DNA of 64,000 bases, from positions 744,001-808,000 of the forward strand of contig CBDAOU010000001.1 in NCBI GenBank assembly GCA_965198185.1, read 5' to 3'. Below the pieces are notes generated by a model that was not told the origin of the DNA, did no database searches, and was given only the letters and a program-made list of their open reading frames with translations. Positions 9,057 to 18,591 of the stretch are shown in pieces. Source of the stretch: JAJECS01 sp965198185. Lineage in GTDB: Bacteria; Chloroflexota; UBA11872. Position 1 is the stretch's first letter, and the number at the start of each line of letters is the position of its first letter. A program made the translations under genes and the position numbers.

Positions 9057-9410
9057 ATGGCGCGAGTCAAGCGCAGCGTCGCCAGCCGCAAACGCCGTCG
9101 CGGCATCCTCAAGGCCGTGCGCGGCCACCGCGGCGCGCGCAGCCGTCAGCTCAAGGCCGCCCACGAAGATCTGATGCACGCCGGGCATTACGCCTACGCC
9201 CACCGGCGCACGCGGCGCCGCGACATGCGGCGCGGCTGGATCCTGCGCATCAACGCGCGCGCTCGCACGCTGGGCATGACCTACAGCCAGTTCATGCACG
9301 GCTTGCGGCAGGCCAACATCGACCTCGACCGCAAGGTGCTGGCGGACCTGGCCCTCAACGAGCCCGAGGCCTTTGAGGATCTGGTGAAGGCGGCGCGAGC
9401 CGCCGCCTAG
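9057..9410 (+). CDS. rplT: 50S ribosomal protein L20
   Basis: A 117-residue protein with the typical bL20 start MARVKRSVASRKRRRGIL, the basic extended N-terminal half, and the globular segment RRGWILRINARARTLGMTYS followed by LADLALNEPEAFEDLV. The protein binds 23S rRNA early in 50S assembly and in some bacteria represses its own operon. It sits between rpmI and an rRNA methylase gene in a compact same-strand cluster that continues through pheS-pheT. Confidence 0.97.
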   Translation: MARVKRSVASRKRRRGILKAVRGHRGARSRQLKAAHEDLMHAGHYAYAHRRTRRRDMRRGWILRINARARTLGMTYSQFMHGLRQANIDLDRKVLADLALNEPEAFEDLVKAARAAA

Positions 9411-9423
9411 GCGCGGTGGGGCC

Positions 9424-10218
9424 GTGGCTCCAGCGCCGCTCATCCGCAGTGCCCGCAACCCGACGGCCGCCTATATCCGTTCGCTCCAGCAAAGCGGCGT
9501 GCGCCGCCGTGTCGGCCATACCGTCGTCGAGGGGCCGAAGCTCGTGGCCGAGGCGCTGCGCGCCGGTGTAGTCGACTCGGTGCTGTGCGTGGAGGACCCC
9601 TCCCCGGCCGCAGGGGCCCTCGCGGACGACGCCACGGCACAGGGCCTGACGGTGCGCCGCTGCACTGACCAAGTGTTCAACGCCGTTTCCGACACGGAGA
9701 CGCCGCAAGGGGTTTTGGCCGTGATCACCACGCCGGAACCGCCGTCGCTTCCCGGCCCCGCGTTGCTTTTGATCCTGGACGGCGTGCAAGACCCGGGCAA
9801 CGTGGGCGCCATGGTCCGCAGCGCGGCCGCCGCAGGGGCCACGAACGTGATCTGCGCCCCCGGCACGGCGGATGCCTCCAGCCCCAAGGCCATGCGGGCG
9901 GGCGCCGGCGGTCAGTTTCGCGTCCCCATCCGCAAGGTGGCTGAACCGGCGGACCTTGAGTCGTTAGCCGGCGGCGTCAATCTCTATGCGGCGAGCGCCG
10001 CTGCCGACCTGGCCTATCACGACATCGACTGGACGGGTCCCACCGGCCTCATCGTCGGCGCCGAGTCCGCCGGCGTTTCGCCCGCCTGGCGCGCCGCGAG
10101 CCGCGCAGCGGTCCGCGTGCCGATGCAAGGCGAGGTCGAATCGCTCAACGCGGCCGCCGCGGCCGCCGTTATCCTGTTCGAGGCCGCGCGGCAGCGCGCG
10201 GCCGGTTCCACGAACTAG
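9424..10218 (+). CDS. TrmH/SpoU-family RNA 2'-O-methyltransferase
   Basis: This 264-residue protein has the SpoU architecture: an N-terminal substrate-binding domain with VEGPKLVAEAL, then the knotted SAM-binding domain with motif 1 LILDGVQDPGNVGAMVRSA, motif 2 around LIVGAESAGVSP and motif 3 VRVPMQGEVESLNAAAAAA. The family methylates a ribose 2'-OH in 23S rRNA or tRNA. The start is a GTG at 9424, 13 bases after rplT. The order rpmI, rplT, SpoU methylase, pheS is a common bacterial cluster, which supports an rRNA substrate. Confidence 0.92.
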   Translation: MAPAPLIRSARNPTAAYIRSLQQSGVRRRVGHTVVEGPKLVAEALRAGVVDSVLCVEDPSPAAGALADDATAQGLTVRRCTDQVFNAVSDTETPQGVLAVITTPEPPSLPGPALLLILDGVQDPGNVGAMVRSAAAAGATNVICAPGTADASSPKAMRAGAGGQFRVPIRKVAEPADLESLAGGVNLYAASAAADLAYHDIDWTGPTGLIVGAESAGVSPAWRAASRAAVRVPMQGEVESLNAAAAAAVILFEAARQRAAGSTN

Positions 10219-10225
10219 GTTCCTG

Positions 10226-11248
10226 GTGCGCGAGCGAATTGACGAGTTGCTGGCCGCGGCGCGGGCCGAGCTGGCGCAGACCGCCTCCGACGCGGCGCTC
10301 GAAGCGTGGCGCGTGGCGCATCTCGGGCGGCGCAGCGCGCTCACCGGCATCCTGCGGTCGATCCGTGAGTTGCCCGCGGAAGAGCGCCGCGCCGCCGGCC
10401 AAGCCGCCAACGCCGCGCGTCAAGACTTGGAAGAGGCGCTTGCCGCCCACCGCGAGAGCCTGAGCCGGCGCGCCGATGGGTCCGGCGCCGACGTCACCAT
10501 GCCCGGCTATCCCGTGCGCCTGGGCCGCTTACACCCCCTGACGCGCACGCTGCGCGAGATCCGCGCGGTGTTGGCGCCGCTGGGATTCCGCGCCGTCAGC
10601 GGACCCGAGGTCGAGTGGGACCGCTACAACTTCGAGCTGCTCAACATTCCCGCCGACCATCCGGCGCGCGACATGTGGGACACGTTTCATCTCCAGCAGC
10701 AAGCACGCCCCGGCGATCTGCTGCTGCGGACGCACACCTCGCCGGTGCAGGCACGCGTGATGGAGCAGGTGCGCCCGCCGGTGCGCGTGATCGTGCCCGG
10801 CAAGGTCTATCGCTACGAGAACCGCGACGCCTCGCACGAGTCCGAGTTCATGCAGGTCGAGGGTCTGGCCATCGACGAGCACATCACCATGGCCGACCTG
10901 CGCGGCACGCTGACCCACTTCGTGCGGGCGATGTTCGGCCCGGATCGCGACCTGCGAATTCGCGCCAGCTATTTCCCCTTCACCGAGCCCAGCGCCGAGG
11001 CCGAGATGTCGTGCCATGCCTGTGACGGCGGCGGCTGCTCCGTCTGCGGGGGCAGCGGCTGGATCGAGATCCTGGGCGCCGGCATGGTGCACCCCACCGT
11101 GCTGGCCAACGTGGGCTACGACCCCGACGTGTATCAGGGCTTCGCCTTCGGCATGGGCGTGGAGCGGATCGCCATGCTGAAGTACGGCGTCACCGACATC
11201 CGCAGCTTCTACCGCAACGACCTGCGGTTTCTCCGGCAGTTCCGCTAG
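10226..11248 (+). CDS. pheS: Phenylalanine--tRNA ligase alpha subunit
   Basis: The 340-residue catalytic subunit shows the N-terminal coiled-coil region (residues about 1-85), class II motif 2 around LLRTHTSPVQARVM and RVIVPGKVYRYENRDASHE, a cysteine-rich insertion CHACDGGGCSVCGGSGW, and motif 3 YQGFAFGMGVERIAMLKYG. It forms an alpha2-beta2 enzyme with PheT. The start is set at GTG 10226, just after the methylase stop, because homologs start with the RERIDELL helix; no strong ribosome-binding site is visible. It is followed after three bases by pheT. Confidence 0.96.
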   Translation: MRERIDELLAAARAELAQTASDAALEAWRVAHLGRRSALTGILRSIRELPAEERRAAGQAANAARQDLEEALAAHRESLSRRADGSGADVTMPGYPVRLGRLHPLTRTLREIRAVLAPLGFRAVSGPEVEWDRYNFELLNIPADHPARDMWDTFHLQQQARPGDLLLRTHTSPVQARVMEQVRPPVRVIVPGKVYRYENRDASHESEFMQVEGLAIDEHITMADLRGTLTHFVRAMFGPDRDLRIRASYFPFTEPSAEAEMSCHACDGGGCSVCGGSGWIEILGAGMVHPTVLANVGYDPDVYQGFAFGMGVERIAMLKYGVTDIRSFYRNDLRFLRQFR

Positions 11249-11251
11249 CTC

Positions 11252-13774
11252 ATGCGCGTTCCCTTCGAGTGGCTGCGAGAGCTGGCGGGCGTCAGTGCGC
11301 CGGTGGACGAGGTCGCGCGGCGGCTGACCGACGCGGGATTCGAGGTCGCCGAGATTCACCGCGCCGGCGAGCACTGGGACCGCGTGGTGGTGGGCGAAGT
11401 CGTGCGCATCGACCCGCATCCCAACGCCGACCGGCTCAACCTGCCGACGGTGACCACGGGCGCGGAAGAACTCCAGGTCGTGTGCGGCGCGTGGAACTTC
11501 GCCGTGGGCGACAAGATCGCCTTCGCGCACGAGAGCGCCCGGCTATGGGACGCCTATTCGGACGAGCCGCGGCTCAAGGAGCTGAAGCCGACCAAGATTC
11601 GCGGTGTCGTCTCGCGCGGCATGTTGTGCTCCAACCGCGAGTTGGGACTGAGCGACGACCACGAGGGCATCCTGATTCTGGATCCCGACGCGCCGGTGGG
11701 GCGGCCGCTCACCGAGGTCCTCGGCGACGAGGTGATCGAGTTCGAGCTCAAGGCCAACCGCCCGGACGCCCTATCCGTGCTGGGCATCGCGCGCGAGGCC
11801 GCCGCGCTCTTTGGCACTCAGGTCCGCTCGCCCATCCCCGCTGTTCGGGAAGGCGACGGCGAGCGGTGGCCGTCCGTCGAGCTGCAGATCGAGGACCCGG
11901 CGCTCTGTGCCCGCTATTCGGCGGCGTTCGTCCGTGACGTCCAGGTGGCCGAGTCGCCGGCCTGGCTGCGCAAGCGGCTGGAGTTGGCGGGGATGCGGCC
12001 GATCAACACGATCGTGGACGTGACGAACTACGTGATGCTGGAGTTGGGCCAGCCGCTGCACGCGTTCGACTGGGAGACAATTCGCGGCGGCTTGATCGGC
12101 GTGCGCACGGCCCGGCCCGGCGAACGGCTGGTGACGCTGGACGGCCAGGATCGCGAGTTGACCGGCGAGACGCTCTGCATCGTGGACGCCGAGGGCCCGG
12201 TGGCGCTGGCGGGCGTGATGGGCGGGCTGGCCACCGAGGTCACCGACGCCACGTCAACCGTGCTGCTGGAATCGGCCACGTTCGATCCCGTGAGCATTCG
12301 CCGCACCGCGCACCGGCTGGCGCTGCGCAGCGAGGCCTCGCGCCGCTTCGAGAAGAACCTGCCCCCCGAGCTCACCGAGCCGGCGCTGCGACGCTGTGTG
12401 CAGCTCATCGAAGCCATCGGCGCCGGGCGCGGCGAGTTCCTGTCGGCCGACGCCTACCCGGCGCCCAGCCAGCCCGAGCCGGTGTCACTCCGGTTCGACC
12501 GCATCGAACGCCTGATGGGCCTGGCCTACGAACGCGCCGAGGTGCGGCGCGCCCTTGAGGCGCTGGCCTTCACCGTGACCGATACCGACGACCTGTTGCA
12601 CGTGCAACCGCCCTTCTGGCGCCGCGACGTGACCTCGCCCGCCGACGTGGTGGAAGAGGTGGCGCGCCTGCTCGGCTACGACCGAATCCCGAACACGCTG
12701 CCCACCGGCGGCGTCACGGACGTGGTGCCCGGCGAGCTTGACCCGCGCGACGACGAGCTGCGCGACGTGATGGTCGGGCTGGGGTTCAGCGAGTGCGTGA
12801 CCTACGCGCTCACCAGCGAGGCCCGCCTGGCGCGGCTGGTGTCGCCCGACCTGCTGGACGCCGATCCCGAAACGCCGCTTGGCGACGCCGAAACCTGGGA
12901 GATGATTCACCGCTCGGCGATGAACGACGCCGGGCGCGCGCTCACCGAGCGCCTGCTGCCGCTGCAACGTTCGCCGCTGCAGATCCGCAATCCGCTCTCG
13001 TCCGACGAGTCGACGCTGCGTCTGACGGGCCTGTCAACGATGCTGGAGACGCTGCGCGCGAATCGCCGTCACACCGACCGCGACCTGCTGCTCTTCGAGT
13101 GCCAGCCGACGTTCCTGCCGCGCGAGGACGACCTGCCGGACGAGCCGCTGCTGCTCACGGCCGTGATCGGCGAGCGCGTGAGCGCCGGGCGCTGGGACGA
13201 GACGACGGTCGTCGAGCTTCCGTTCGTCCGCGGCATCGTCGACGAAGTGCTGGCGCGTTCCGGCGTTGACCTTTCCACGATCAGCCACGACGAGGTCGAG
13301 CACCCGACGTTCGCGGTGGGTCAGGCGGCGGGAGTGATGCAAGGCGGCCGGACGCTCGCCGCCTACGGCGCGATCGAGCCCGAGGTGGCCGCCGCCTACG
13401 ATCTGGACGAGCGCGCCTGGACGCTTCTCGTGGACGTGGGCGCGCTGCGCGACGCCTCAGCCGGCCCGCCGACCTTCACGGCGTGGTCGGAGTATCCCGC
13501 CGCGCTGCGCGATCTGGCCGTCGTCGTGGACGAGAGCGTGGCCCAAGCCGAGGTGCTGGAAACCATCCAGCGCGCCGGGCGTCCGCTGCTGGCCTCGGTG
13601 CGCATGTTCGACGAATACCGCGGCGAGCAGATCGCGGCCGGCAAGCGCAGCCTGGCCTACGCGCTCAGCTACGCCGCCCCGGACCGCACGCTCACGGACA
13701 AGCAGGCGGACAAGGCGCACAACCGCGTGGTTCGCGCCCTCCAGCATCGGCTGGGCGCGGAGTTACGGGGCTAA
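11252..13774 (+). CDS. pheT: Phenylalanine--tRNA ligase beta subunit
   Basis: The 840-residue beta subunit contains, in order, the tRNA-binding EMAP-like domain (residues about 40-150, GEVVRIDPHPNADRLN), the B3/B4 editing domain (about 210-390), the B5 domain (about 405-475), and a C-terminal FDX-ACB anticodon-binding domain ending TLTDKQADKAHNRVV and LGAELRG. It pairs with PheS and edits mischarged Tyr-tRNA. The reading frame is clean, unlike several neighbours. A hairpin overlaps its stop codon, and a degraded second copy of its last ~60 codons lies at about 15900-16095. Confidence 0.97.
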   Translation: MRVPFEWLRELAGVSAPVDEVARRLTDAGFEVAEIHRAGEHWDRVVVGEVVRIDPHPNADRLNLPTVTTGAEELQVVCGAWNFAVGDKIAFAHESARLWDAYSDEPRLKELKPTKIRGVVSRGMLCSNRELGLSDDHEGILILDPDAPVGRPLTEVLGDEVIEFELKANRPDALSVLGIAREAAALFGTQVRSPIPAVREGDGERWPSVELQIEDPALCARYSAAFVRDVQVAESPAWLRKRLELAGMRPINTIVDVTNYVMLELGQPLHAFDWETIRGGLIGVRTARPGERLVTLDGQDRELTGETLCIVDAEGPVALAGVMGGLATEVTDATSTVLLESATFDPVSIRRTAHRLALRSEASRRFEKNLPPELTEPALRRCVQLIEAIGAGRGEFLSADAYPAPSQPEPVSLRFDRIERLMGLAYERAEVRRALEALAFTVTDTDDLLHVQPPFWRRDVTSPADVVEEVARLLGYDRIPNTLPTGGVTDVVPGELDPRDDELRDVMVGLGFSECVTYALTSEARLARLVSPDLLDADPETPLGDAETWEMIHRSAMNDAGRALTERLLPLQRSPLQIRNPLSSDESTLRLTGLSTMLETLRANRRHTDRDLLLFECQPTFLPREDDLPDEPLLLTAVIGERVSAGRWDETTVVELPFVRGIVDEVLARSGVDLSTISHDEVEHPTFAVGQAAGVMQGGRTLAAYGAIEPEVAAAYDLDERAWTLLVDVGALRDASAGPPTFTAWSEYPAALRDLAVVVDESVAQAEVLETIQRAGRPLLASVRMFDEYRGEQIAAGKRSLAYALSYAAPDRTLTDKQADKAHNRVVRALQHRLGAELRG

Positions 13775-13786
13775 ACAGCCCGTAAC
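13762..13786. terminator. Hairpin over the pheT stop codon
   Basis: GTTACGGG pairs with CCCGTAAC across an inner CT/AG pair, one bulged G and an AAAC loop; the TAA stop of pheT lies inside. There is no T run. It separates convergent pheT and the protease gene. A diverged but still foldable copy is at 16075-16093. Confidence 0.5.
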
Positions 13787-13797
13787 GCAATTCGCGG

Positions 13798-15843
13798 CTA
13801 GAGCGGGTAACCCTCGATCCTCACATTCGTGAAGGTGACGCTGCCGCCTTCGCCCCAGTTTCTGCATTCCAAACTGACGAGCGCCTCGCTGCCGTAGGGC
13901 AGGTCCTGTTCCACCCACACCGTCACGCCGTCTATCGAAAGGCCGACCCAGCCGTCGCTGTAGGTGAAGCGAATAGTGAATGGTCGTCCGTAGTCGACGG
14001 CAGCAATCTGTCCCCATGGCGACGTTGTCACAATGGTATTGGTTTCGTTGGAAAACCGGTCCCACGTCATGGCGAAGCTATCGGTTTCGGGGACGCTTTG
14101 TCTGCCGTGTTTGCCGATGGTAATTCGGTCGTGGCTCTCCCAGTCCTCATCGTAGGCGTTGCGTAGATTGATATCGAAGATTGGAACTTTATTGCCTGGG
14201 TTTTCAACGAGTATGACTGTTGCCTGTAGTGTTAGCTCACGGCCAAAGGCGAACGCAGGCGTCATCCCGGTTACGTAGCTGTCATGACACTCAATGTGGG
14301 CGCGACTGAACAGCAGAACGGGACCGGTCGATTGAACGACAGGCACGCCGCCGCCATCAACGGTGTCAATCCAGGCGTCGATCACCGGCCGCGCGCGCTC
14401 GCTCGGAATCAGGAAGTTCGTGTTCTGCAGCTCACTCAGGGACCCGACCGTGATCCCGACCACGAGTCCATCGAGCGTCGCGACCGGCCCGCCGCTGTTG
14501 CCCGGATTGAGCGCGGCGTCGGTTTGCAGGTAGTTCCCGCCGGGAAGATCGATACGGTTCGACAGCAGGCCCGTGGTGACGGTGGGATTGACGGCGCAGG
14601 TCGGTCCCTCGCTCGTGAGTGTCGCGCCGTAGCCCATGGCCACAAGCTGCGACCCAAGCGGCACGCTTGCCGAGGTGCCCCAAGTGACCGGCACCGAGTG
14701 GGTCAGGCCGTCGATGGCCAGCAGCGCCAGGTCGACGTCGGCATTGACAGCCACCACGGAAGCCGCGGCCTGATGCTGGGTGACGGTCGTGATGGTGATC
14801 CACTGGGCGCCCTCAACCACATGCCAGTTGGTGACGGCGTAGCCGTCGTCCGTGACAAAGAACCCCGAGCCGCAGCCCCGGTCGGTCTCGATCCGCAACA
14901 GCGACGGTTGCAGGCGCTGCACGGTGTCCGACACGCTCCCGACCGCCGCGTCCGTGGCACGCGCCTCCAGCAAGTGCAGGCGCGCCTGATCGCCGACGTT
15001 GAAGGGGGGCTTTGACGTGAACGCCCGAGATTGCTCCCAGGTGTTGCCGGGGTACTTGCGGTTGCGCAGCGTGTCGCCCAGCAAGCGAAGTTTGACCGGC
15101 GCCACGGCGGACTCCGGATGAAACTCCAAGACGGCCGCTTGAAAGTACTGCCGAATGCGGCTGTCCACGGTCCGGCCGGGATCGTGCAGCATGGCTCGGT
15201 GATCGTTGTCGCGCCGCGCGTCCGTCTTGGGATAGCCGAAGGAATCCACGCCACCCAGCCGGTGGAAGAAGTCCGCGAATCCAATCGAGACGCCCTCCAC
15301 CGACAGGTTCGCCACCTTGTGGCCCCACGGACCCAAGACTTCGCCCGGATGCGGATTGGTGAAGCCCGGCTCCACGCCCTGGTCAACTGAGCCGCCAAGC
15401 CCGCCGCCCAGATGGTCCCAGGCCAAGCGGCGCTGAAAGGTGTGCCGACCGCCCCGCGGCGGCGGCTGCCAGTCGACCACGCCGCGCTGGTAGTACTGCG
15501 TCAGCGTGCCTCGGGTCTCCTCGAAGATCTCGGACGTGGGGAAGCCCCAGCGCTCGACGCCGCCGGTCCGGTCGAAGTTGGCCAGGAAATTGGCCTCATA
15601 GGAGGCCCCGTTGGTGAAGGTGCCGGCCATGTCCAGGACGTTGTGCTGCAGCTCGGCGTAGTAGCGCACCGCCGTCACCTGCGCCGTGGCCGTGAGGCCG
15701 AATCCCAGCTCACGCGCGGTGACGGGAGACGCGGCAATTGCCGCCGCCAAAAGCAAGGCGACGGCCACGGCGAAGGGTCGAATGGGGCGCAGGGGAACCG
15801 TCTCAGTCTTGGGAACGCTTGCCGACTCTGCCGATCGGCTCAC
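13798..15843 (-). CDS. Secreted trypsin-like (S1C) serine protease with N-terminal repeats
   Basis: The 681-residue protein has a signal peptide (residues about 22-45, FAVAVALLLAAAIA), two GG-x-E/D-x-FG-P repeats (GGVERWGFPTSE and GGVDSFGYPKTD), each followed by a QY(Y/F)Q strand, a DegP-like trypsin domain, and a C-terminal beta-rich region. The catalytic triad is visible as His in NWHVVEG (about 341), Asp in NADVDLALL (about 369) and Ser in NPGNSGGPV (about 448). It should be secreted or cell-wall exposed. The start is a GTG. Base composition looks lower in GC than pheT, and a degraded pheT tail lies beyond its 5' end, so it may have been inserted. Confidence 0.88.
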   Translation of the reverse strand: MSRSAESASVPKTETVPLRPIRPFAVAVALLLAAAIAASPVTARELGFGLTATAQVTAVRYYAELQHNVLDMAGTFTNGASYEANFLANFDRTGGVERWGFPTSEIFEETRGTLTQYYQRGVVDWQPPPRGGRHTFQRRLAWDHLGGGLGGSVDQGVEPGFTNPHPGEVLGPWGHKVANLSVEGVSIGFADFFHRLGGVDSFGYPKTDARRDNDHRAMLHDPGRTVDSRIRQYFQAAVLEFHPESAVAPVKLRLLGDTLRNRKYPGNTWEQSRAFTSKPPFNVGDQARLHLLEARATDAAVGSVSDTVQRLQPSLLRIETDRGCGSGFFVTDDGYAVTNWHVVEGAQWITITTVTQHQAAASVVAVNADVDLALLAIDGLTHSVPVTWGTSASVPLGSQLVAMGYGATLTSEGPTCAVNPTVTTGLLSNRIDLPGGNYLQTDAALNPGNSGGPVATLDGLVVGITVGSLSELQNTNFLIPSERARPVIDAWIDTVDGGGVPVVQSTGPVLLFSRAHIECHDSYVTGMTPAFAFGRELTLQATVILVENPGNKVPIFDINLRNAYDEDWESHDRITIGKHGRQSVPETDSFAMTWDRFSNETNTIVTTSPWGQIAAVDYGRPFTIRFTYSDGWVGLSIDGVTVWVEQDLPYGSEALVSLECRNWGEGGSVTFTNVRIEGYPL

Positions 15844-15899
15844 CCAGCGTACATGCGCCTATGACTCAATAACTAGGGTAACGACGCAGTGGGATGCCT

Positions 15900-16095
15900 T
15901 TTTTCTCGATGCGTCATGACTACGCTCGCAATGGCCGTGAAGTGCTTGACGGCCAGGTCTCACGGCTAAGAGACCGTTCCGCCGTCGACGCGCGGCCTAT
16001 TCGGACCGCACGCTTGCGAACGATTCGCAAGACCGTCTGGTCCGCGTCACGCAGGGCCGGTTGGGCGCGGAGTTGCGGGGCCAAGCGGCCCGCGC
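15900..16095 (+). pseudogene. Degraded duplicate of the pheT 3' end
   Basis: Read on the plus strand near 15995-16083, the sequence gives SDRTLANDSQDRLVRV and then GRLGAELRG, matching the last ~30 codons of PheT (PDRTLTDKQADKAHNRVV, HRLGAELRG). The last 36 bases align with 13747-13783 with only a handful of mismatches, including a hairpin (16075-16093) whose stem changes are compensated. Similarity upstream to about 15900 is weaker and needs frameshifts. There is no start codon. Together with the true pheT end it brackets the protease gene. Confidence 0.6.
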
Positions 16096-16103
16096 GCTTG
16101 GTT

Positions 16104-17048
16104 TCAGGCGTAAGGACCGAGGAAGCGCTCGCCGTCGAAGTGGATCAAATGTGAAGGCGCATCCGCGCACCAGACTTCGGTTTCCCAAGCAATCTCGGAC
16201 AAGTAGCGCGTCATCACCGATCTCGACGGAAACGCCGTCACGTACACAAGCCCGGCTGTTGAGGCGGCGAACAGGTCAGCTAGTTCCTCGTGGCGCTTTC
16301 CATCCATTGGACCGTGACTCGTCACGCATTCGACCAGCAGCAACCATCTCCGCTCCTGCTCGTACAGCACGACGTCGGGCATTTTGCCGTGACTGCCGAT
16401 CGCTACGCCGAGATTGGCCAGCGTTTCCTGATCGAAGTAAGCCCACTTCTCGCCGGTATCACCTGCATAGACCAGGGTCCCATCGGGCACGAATCGCGGC
16501 GCAAACTCTTCGATGACATCTTTGATGAGCTCGCTATGCTCACCTGGACTTAGATTGATAGTCTCGCCAGCCGGAAGTTTGACCGGCTGCATTTGCATCT
16601 CGCGCTCCCTGGCGTATTGGTCAGCGAGCGCCGGATGGGCGCGCAGATAGGCCGCGAGATTCTCAGTCCACGCTGCCGTTCCGATACTGCGCATTAACGC
16701 AAGCGTGTCCGGCTCTATCTGGTAGACCGCCTTAGGGCTGTTCACAGCACGCTTGGGATTGTCCGGGTTATACAGCGTAATGCCAGCACTGACGAACTGG
16801 TGGATCGAATGACGCCGGAAAGTCTCCCGCGTATTCGGTGCATACTGCCGGCCATAGTGTTCGCTGGCGAACTCCATCATCGGGGTGATTCCAACGAGCG
16901 GGCTCTGAGCATCTACCCAGGGCGTTGCGGGCGTCAGATTGAGCAACGCCAGCAGGCAGAGCGCTGACCTTTCGTTCTGCTGTGCGCGGGGCATCCCGAG
17001 GCTCTTGAGAACCTCGATAGCCTCAGCAATGTGACTATCTTCCGCCAT
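16104..17048 (-). CDS. BsuBI/PstI-family type II restriction endonuclease
   Basis: The 314-residue protein matches the BsuBI/PstI family: a helical N-terminal DNA-binding half (HIAEAIEVLKSLGMP, NTRETFRRHSIHQF) and a C-terminal catalytic half with LVYAGDTGEKWAYFD, the metal-binding MPDVVLYEQERRWLLLVE and TSHGPMDGKRHEEL. Family members cleave CTGCAG; that specificity is inferred from the family. The gene overlaps the 3' end of the upstream methylase by 14 bases, the standard arrangement for a coupled restriction-modification pair. Composition is visibly lower in GC than the flanking housekeeping genes, consistent with transfer. Confidence 0.93.
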   Translation of the reverse strand: MAEDSHIAEAIEVLKSLGMPRAQQNERSALCLLALLNLTPATPWVDAQSPLVGITPMMEFASEHYGRQYAPNTRETFRRHSIHQFVSAGITLYNPDNPKRAVNSPKAVYQIEPDTLALMRSIGTAAWTENLAAYLRAHPALADQYAREREMQMQPVKLPAGETINLSPGEHSELIKDVIEEFAPRFVPDGTLVYAGDTGEKWAYFDQETLANLGVAIGSHGKMPDVVLYEQERRWLLLVECVTSHGPMDGKRHEELADLFAASTAGLVYVTAFPSRSVMTRYLSEIAWETEVWCADAPSHLIHFDGERFLGPYA

Positions 17049-18591
17049 GCAACGTCACTATCTGCTCATCAATTTGCTCTTGCGTGGGGTGGCTGGACGC
17101 CTGCGCCCACTGGCCTAGCCTCTGCATCGTCGGCAATGCTGGATAGCGCAGAGATCTCAAGTCCGTCGCATTCACCTGCGTGTGTCCGCTGAACCGGCGG
17201 AAGTATCCGTCGACTGCCGTTGAGTTCAGAAATGTGGACAAGCCGTAGGCGGTGTCCGGCTCAAGACCACGCCTGCCGCAATGGAACACGTTTAGGTGGT
17301 TCTCGAAGCCGATAGCAGCCGCTTTGAAGAGGCTCGGGTCGACGACGTGCGCCACAACCCGACGGTGCTCTTCCTTGGACGAAAACCTACGTACAACCGT
17401 GTAGAAGCCACTGGGATACTGCCATTTCTTCGTCGCGAGACAGTCCAATAGGGCATTTGGCTTCTTGGATCGCCTCGGCCACGTTAGATCGCCACCGGTA
17501 AAGTGCGACGGGTACAGGAGAGGGACAGCATCGGGCCCGGGACGTTCGCGCAAAAATTCCTTCAAGCGAAAATCAACAACCGGGCCTGTAGAGACGGCAA
17601 GTCCGAGCTCGTCGAGCGACCGCTCGGCCAGGGCCACATCGTCTAGGCCGCCATGCGTGGGCGCCGTCGGCACGTGAATGAACTGCTCCGCGTCACCGTT
17701 GTGAACGATCTCGGCGAACGGATACACATTCGACTGAAGATCGGTAAATCCCGTATCGCTGGACGTACTAACTGTGACAGGCCCCTGCGGCTTTCCGCGC
17801 ACTAGCTTGACTATGACGTTCTCCTGCAGAACGTTGTCGTTGCTGAATGCGCTCGTCCGGCTGTGAAACAAGTGGATTCGGTCCAGGGCCGCGCGGGCGA
17901 GTGTCCACTCGCGGAACGGCCTGTAGTACGGCCCGTTGCAGAAGCTGCGGGGAATGATCGCCACAACCTCGCCGCCTTGATCCATGAGCTCGATTGCCAA
18001 GCCGACGAACGCGGTGTAGAGGTTGACGGTTTCCAGACCCACCAACCGCAGCAACCCACGATGCGCTGAGTCGCTGTTGATCTTCCGATAGGGCGGATTC
18101 AGGATTGCGTGCGTGAATCCCTGCCCATTCTTGCCAGATCTGATGCTGTCCACGGCGTCCCGAATGAAATCTCGCTCAACGACTTTCGCTTCAAGATCGC
18201 TACGTCTGTAGTGCGCCAGCGTGTCCCGCAGTTTTGGCGTGATCGTCTCGTCGATTTCGTAGCCAGTGACACTCACTCCTTGTGAACCCCAACGGTCGAG
18301 AAACGCGGCGGTCAGCGACCCCGCGCCGGCACCCGCGTCGAGCAGCCGAGCCGTGCCACGAACCGGCGAAAACAGCGACGCCATGAACCGCGCTAGGTGT
18401 GCTGGTGTCATGAATTGCCCCAACTCGGCCTTCTGGTCGGGCTTCAGCGGGGCATCCGTCGTTTGGGAGACCTGCCCGACCTCAAGTCGCAATTGCTCGA
18501 AGCTCAATGGCCGCTCCGTTCCAAGCGGTCTCGCATCCATACCGACTGGATCATTAGCCTCCCTTGCCCTGACGTCGAACAGGCGCAACAC
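17035..18591 (-). CDS. N6-adenine DNA methyltransferase of the BsuBI/PstI system
   Basis: This 518-residue protein has SAM motif I (ARLLDAGAGAGSLTAAFL) preceded by ELGQFMTPAHLARFMASLF, and the catalytic adenine-methylase motif NPPYRKI. The C-terminal half should be the target-recognition region. It protects the host at the sites cut by the endonuclease encoded just downstream. The start is uncertain: a GTG at 18591 opens the frame and an ATG at 18540 is also possible; AGGGAGG lies 17 bases ahead of the latter. The downstream overlap with the endonuclease implies coupled translation. Confidence 0.9.
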   Translation of the reverse strand: MLRLFDVRAREANDPVGMDARPLGTERPLSFEQLRLEVGQVSQTTDAPLKPDQKAELGQFMTPAHLARFMASLFSPVRGTARLLDAGAGAGSLTAAFLDRWGSQGVSVTGYEIDETITPKLRDTLAHYRRSDLEAKVVERDFIRDAVDSIRSGKNGQGFTHAILNPPYRKINSDSAHRGLLRLVGLETVNLYTAFVGLAIELMDQGGEVVAIIPRSFCNGPYYRPFREWTLARAALDRIHLFHSRTSAFSNDNVLQENVIVKLVRGKPQGPVTVSTSSDTGFTDLQSNVYPFAEIVHNGDAEQFIHVPTAPTHGGLDDVALAERSLDELGLAVSTGPVVDFRLKEFLRERPGPDAVPLLYPSHFTGGDLTWPRRSKKPNALLDCLATKKWQYPSGFYTVVRRFSSKEEHRRVVAHVVDPSLFKAAAIGFENHLNVFHCGRRGLEPDTAYGLSTFLNSTAVDGYFRRFSGHTQVNATDLRSLRYPALPTMQRLGQWAQASSHPTQEQIDEQIVTLHGGR

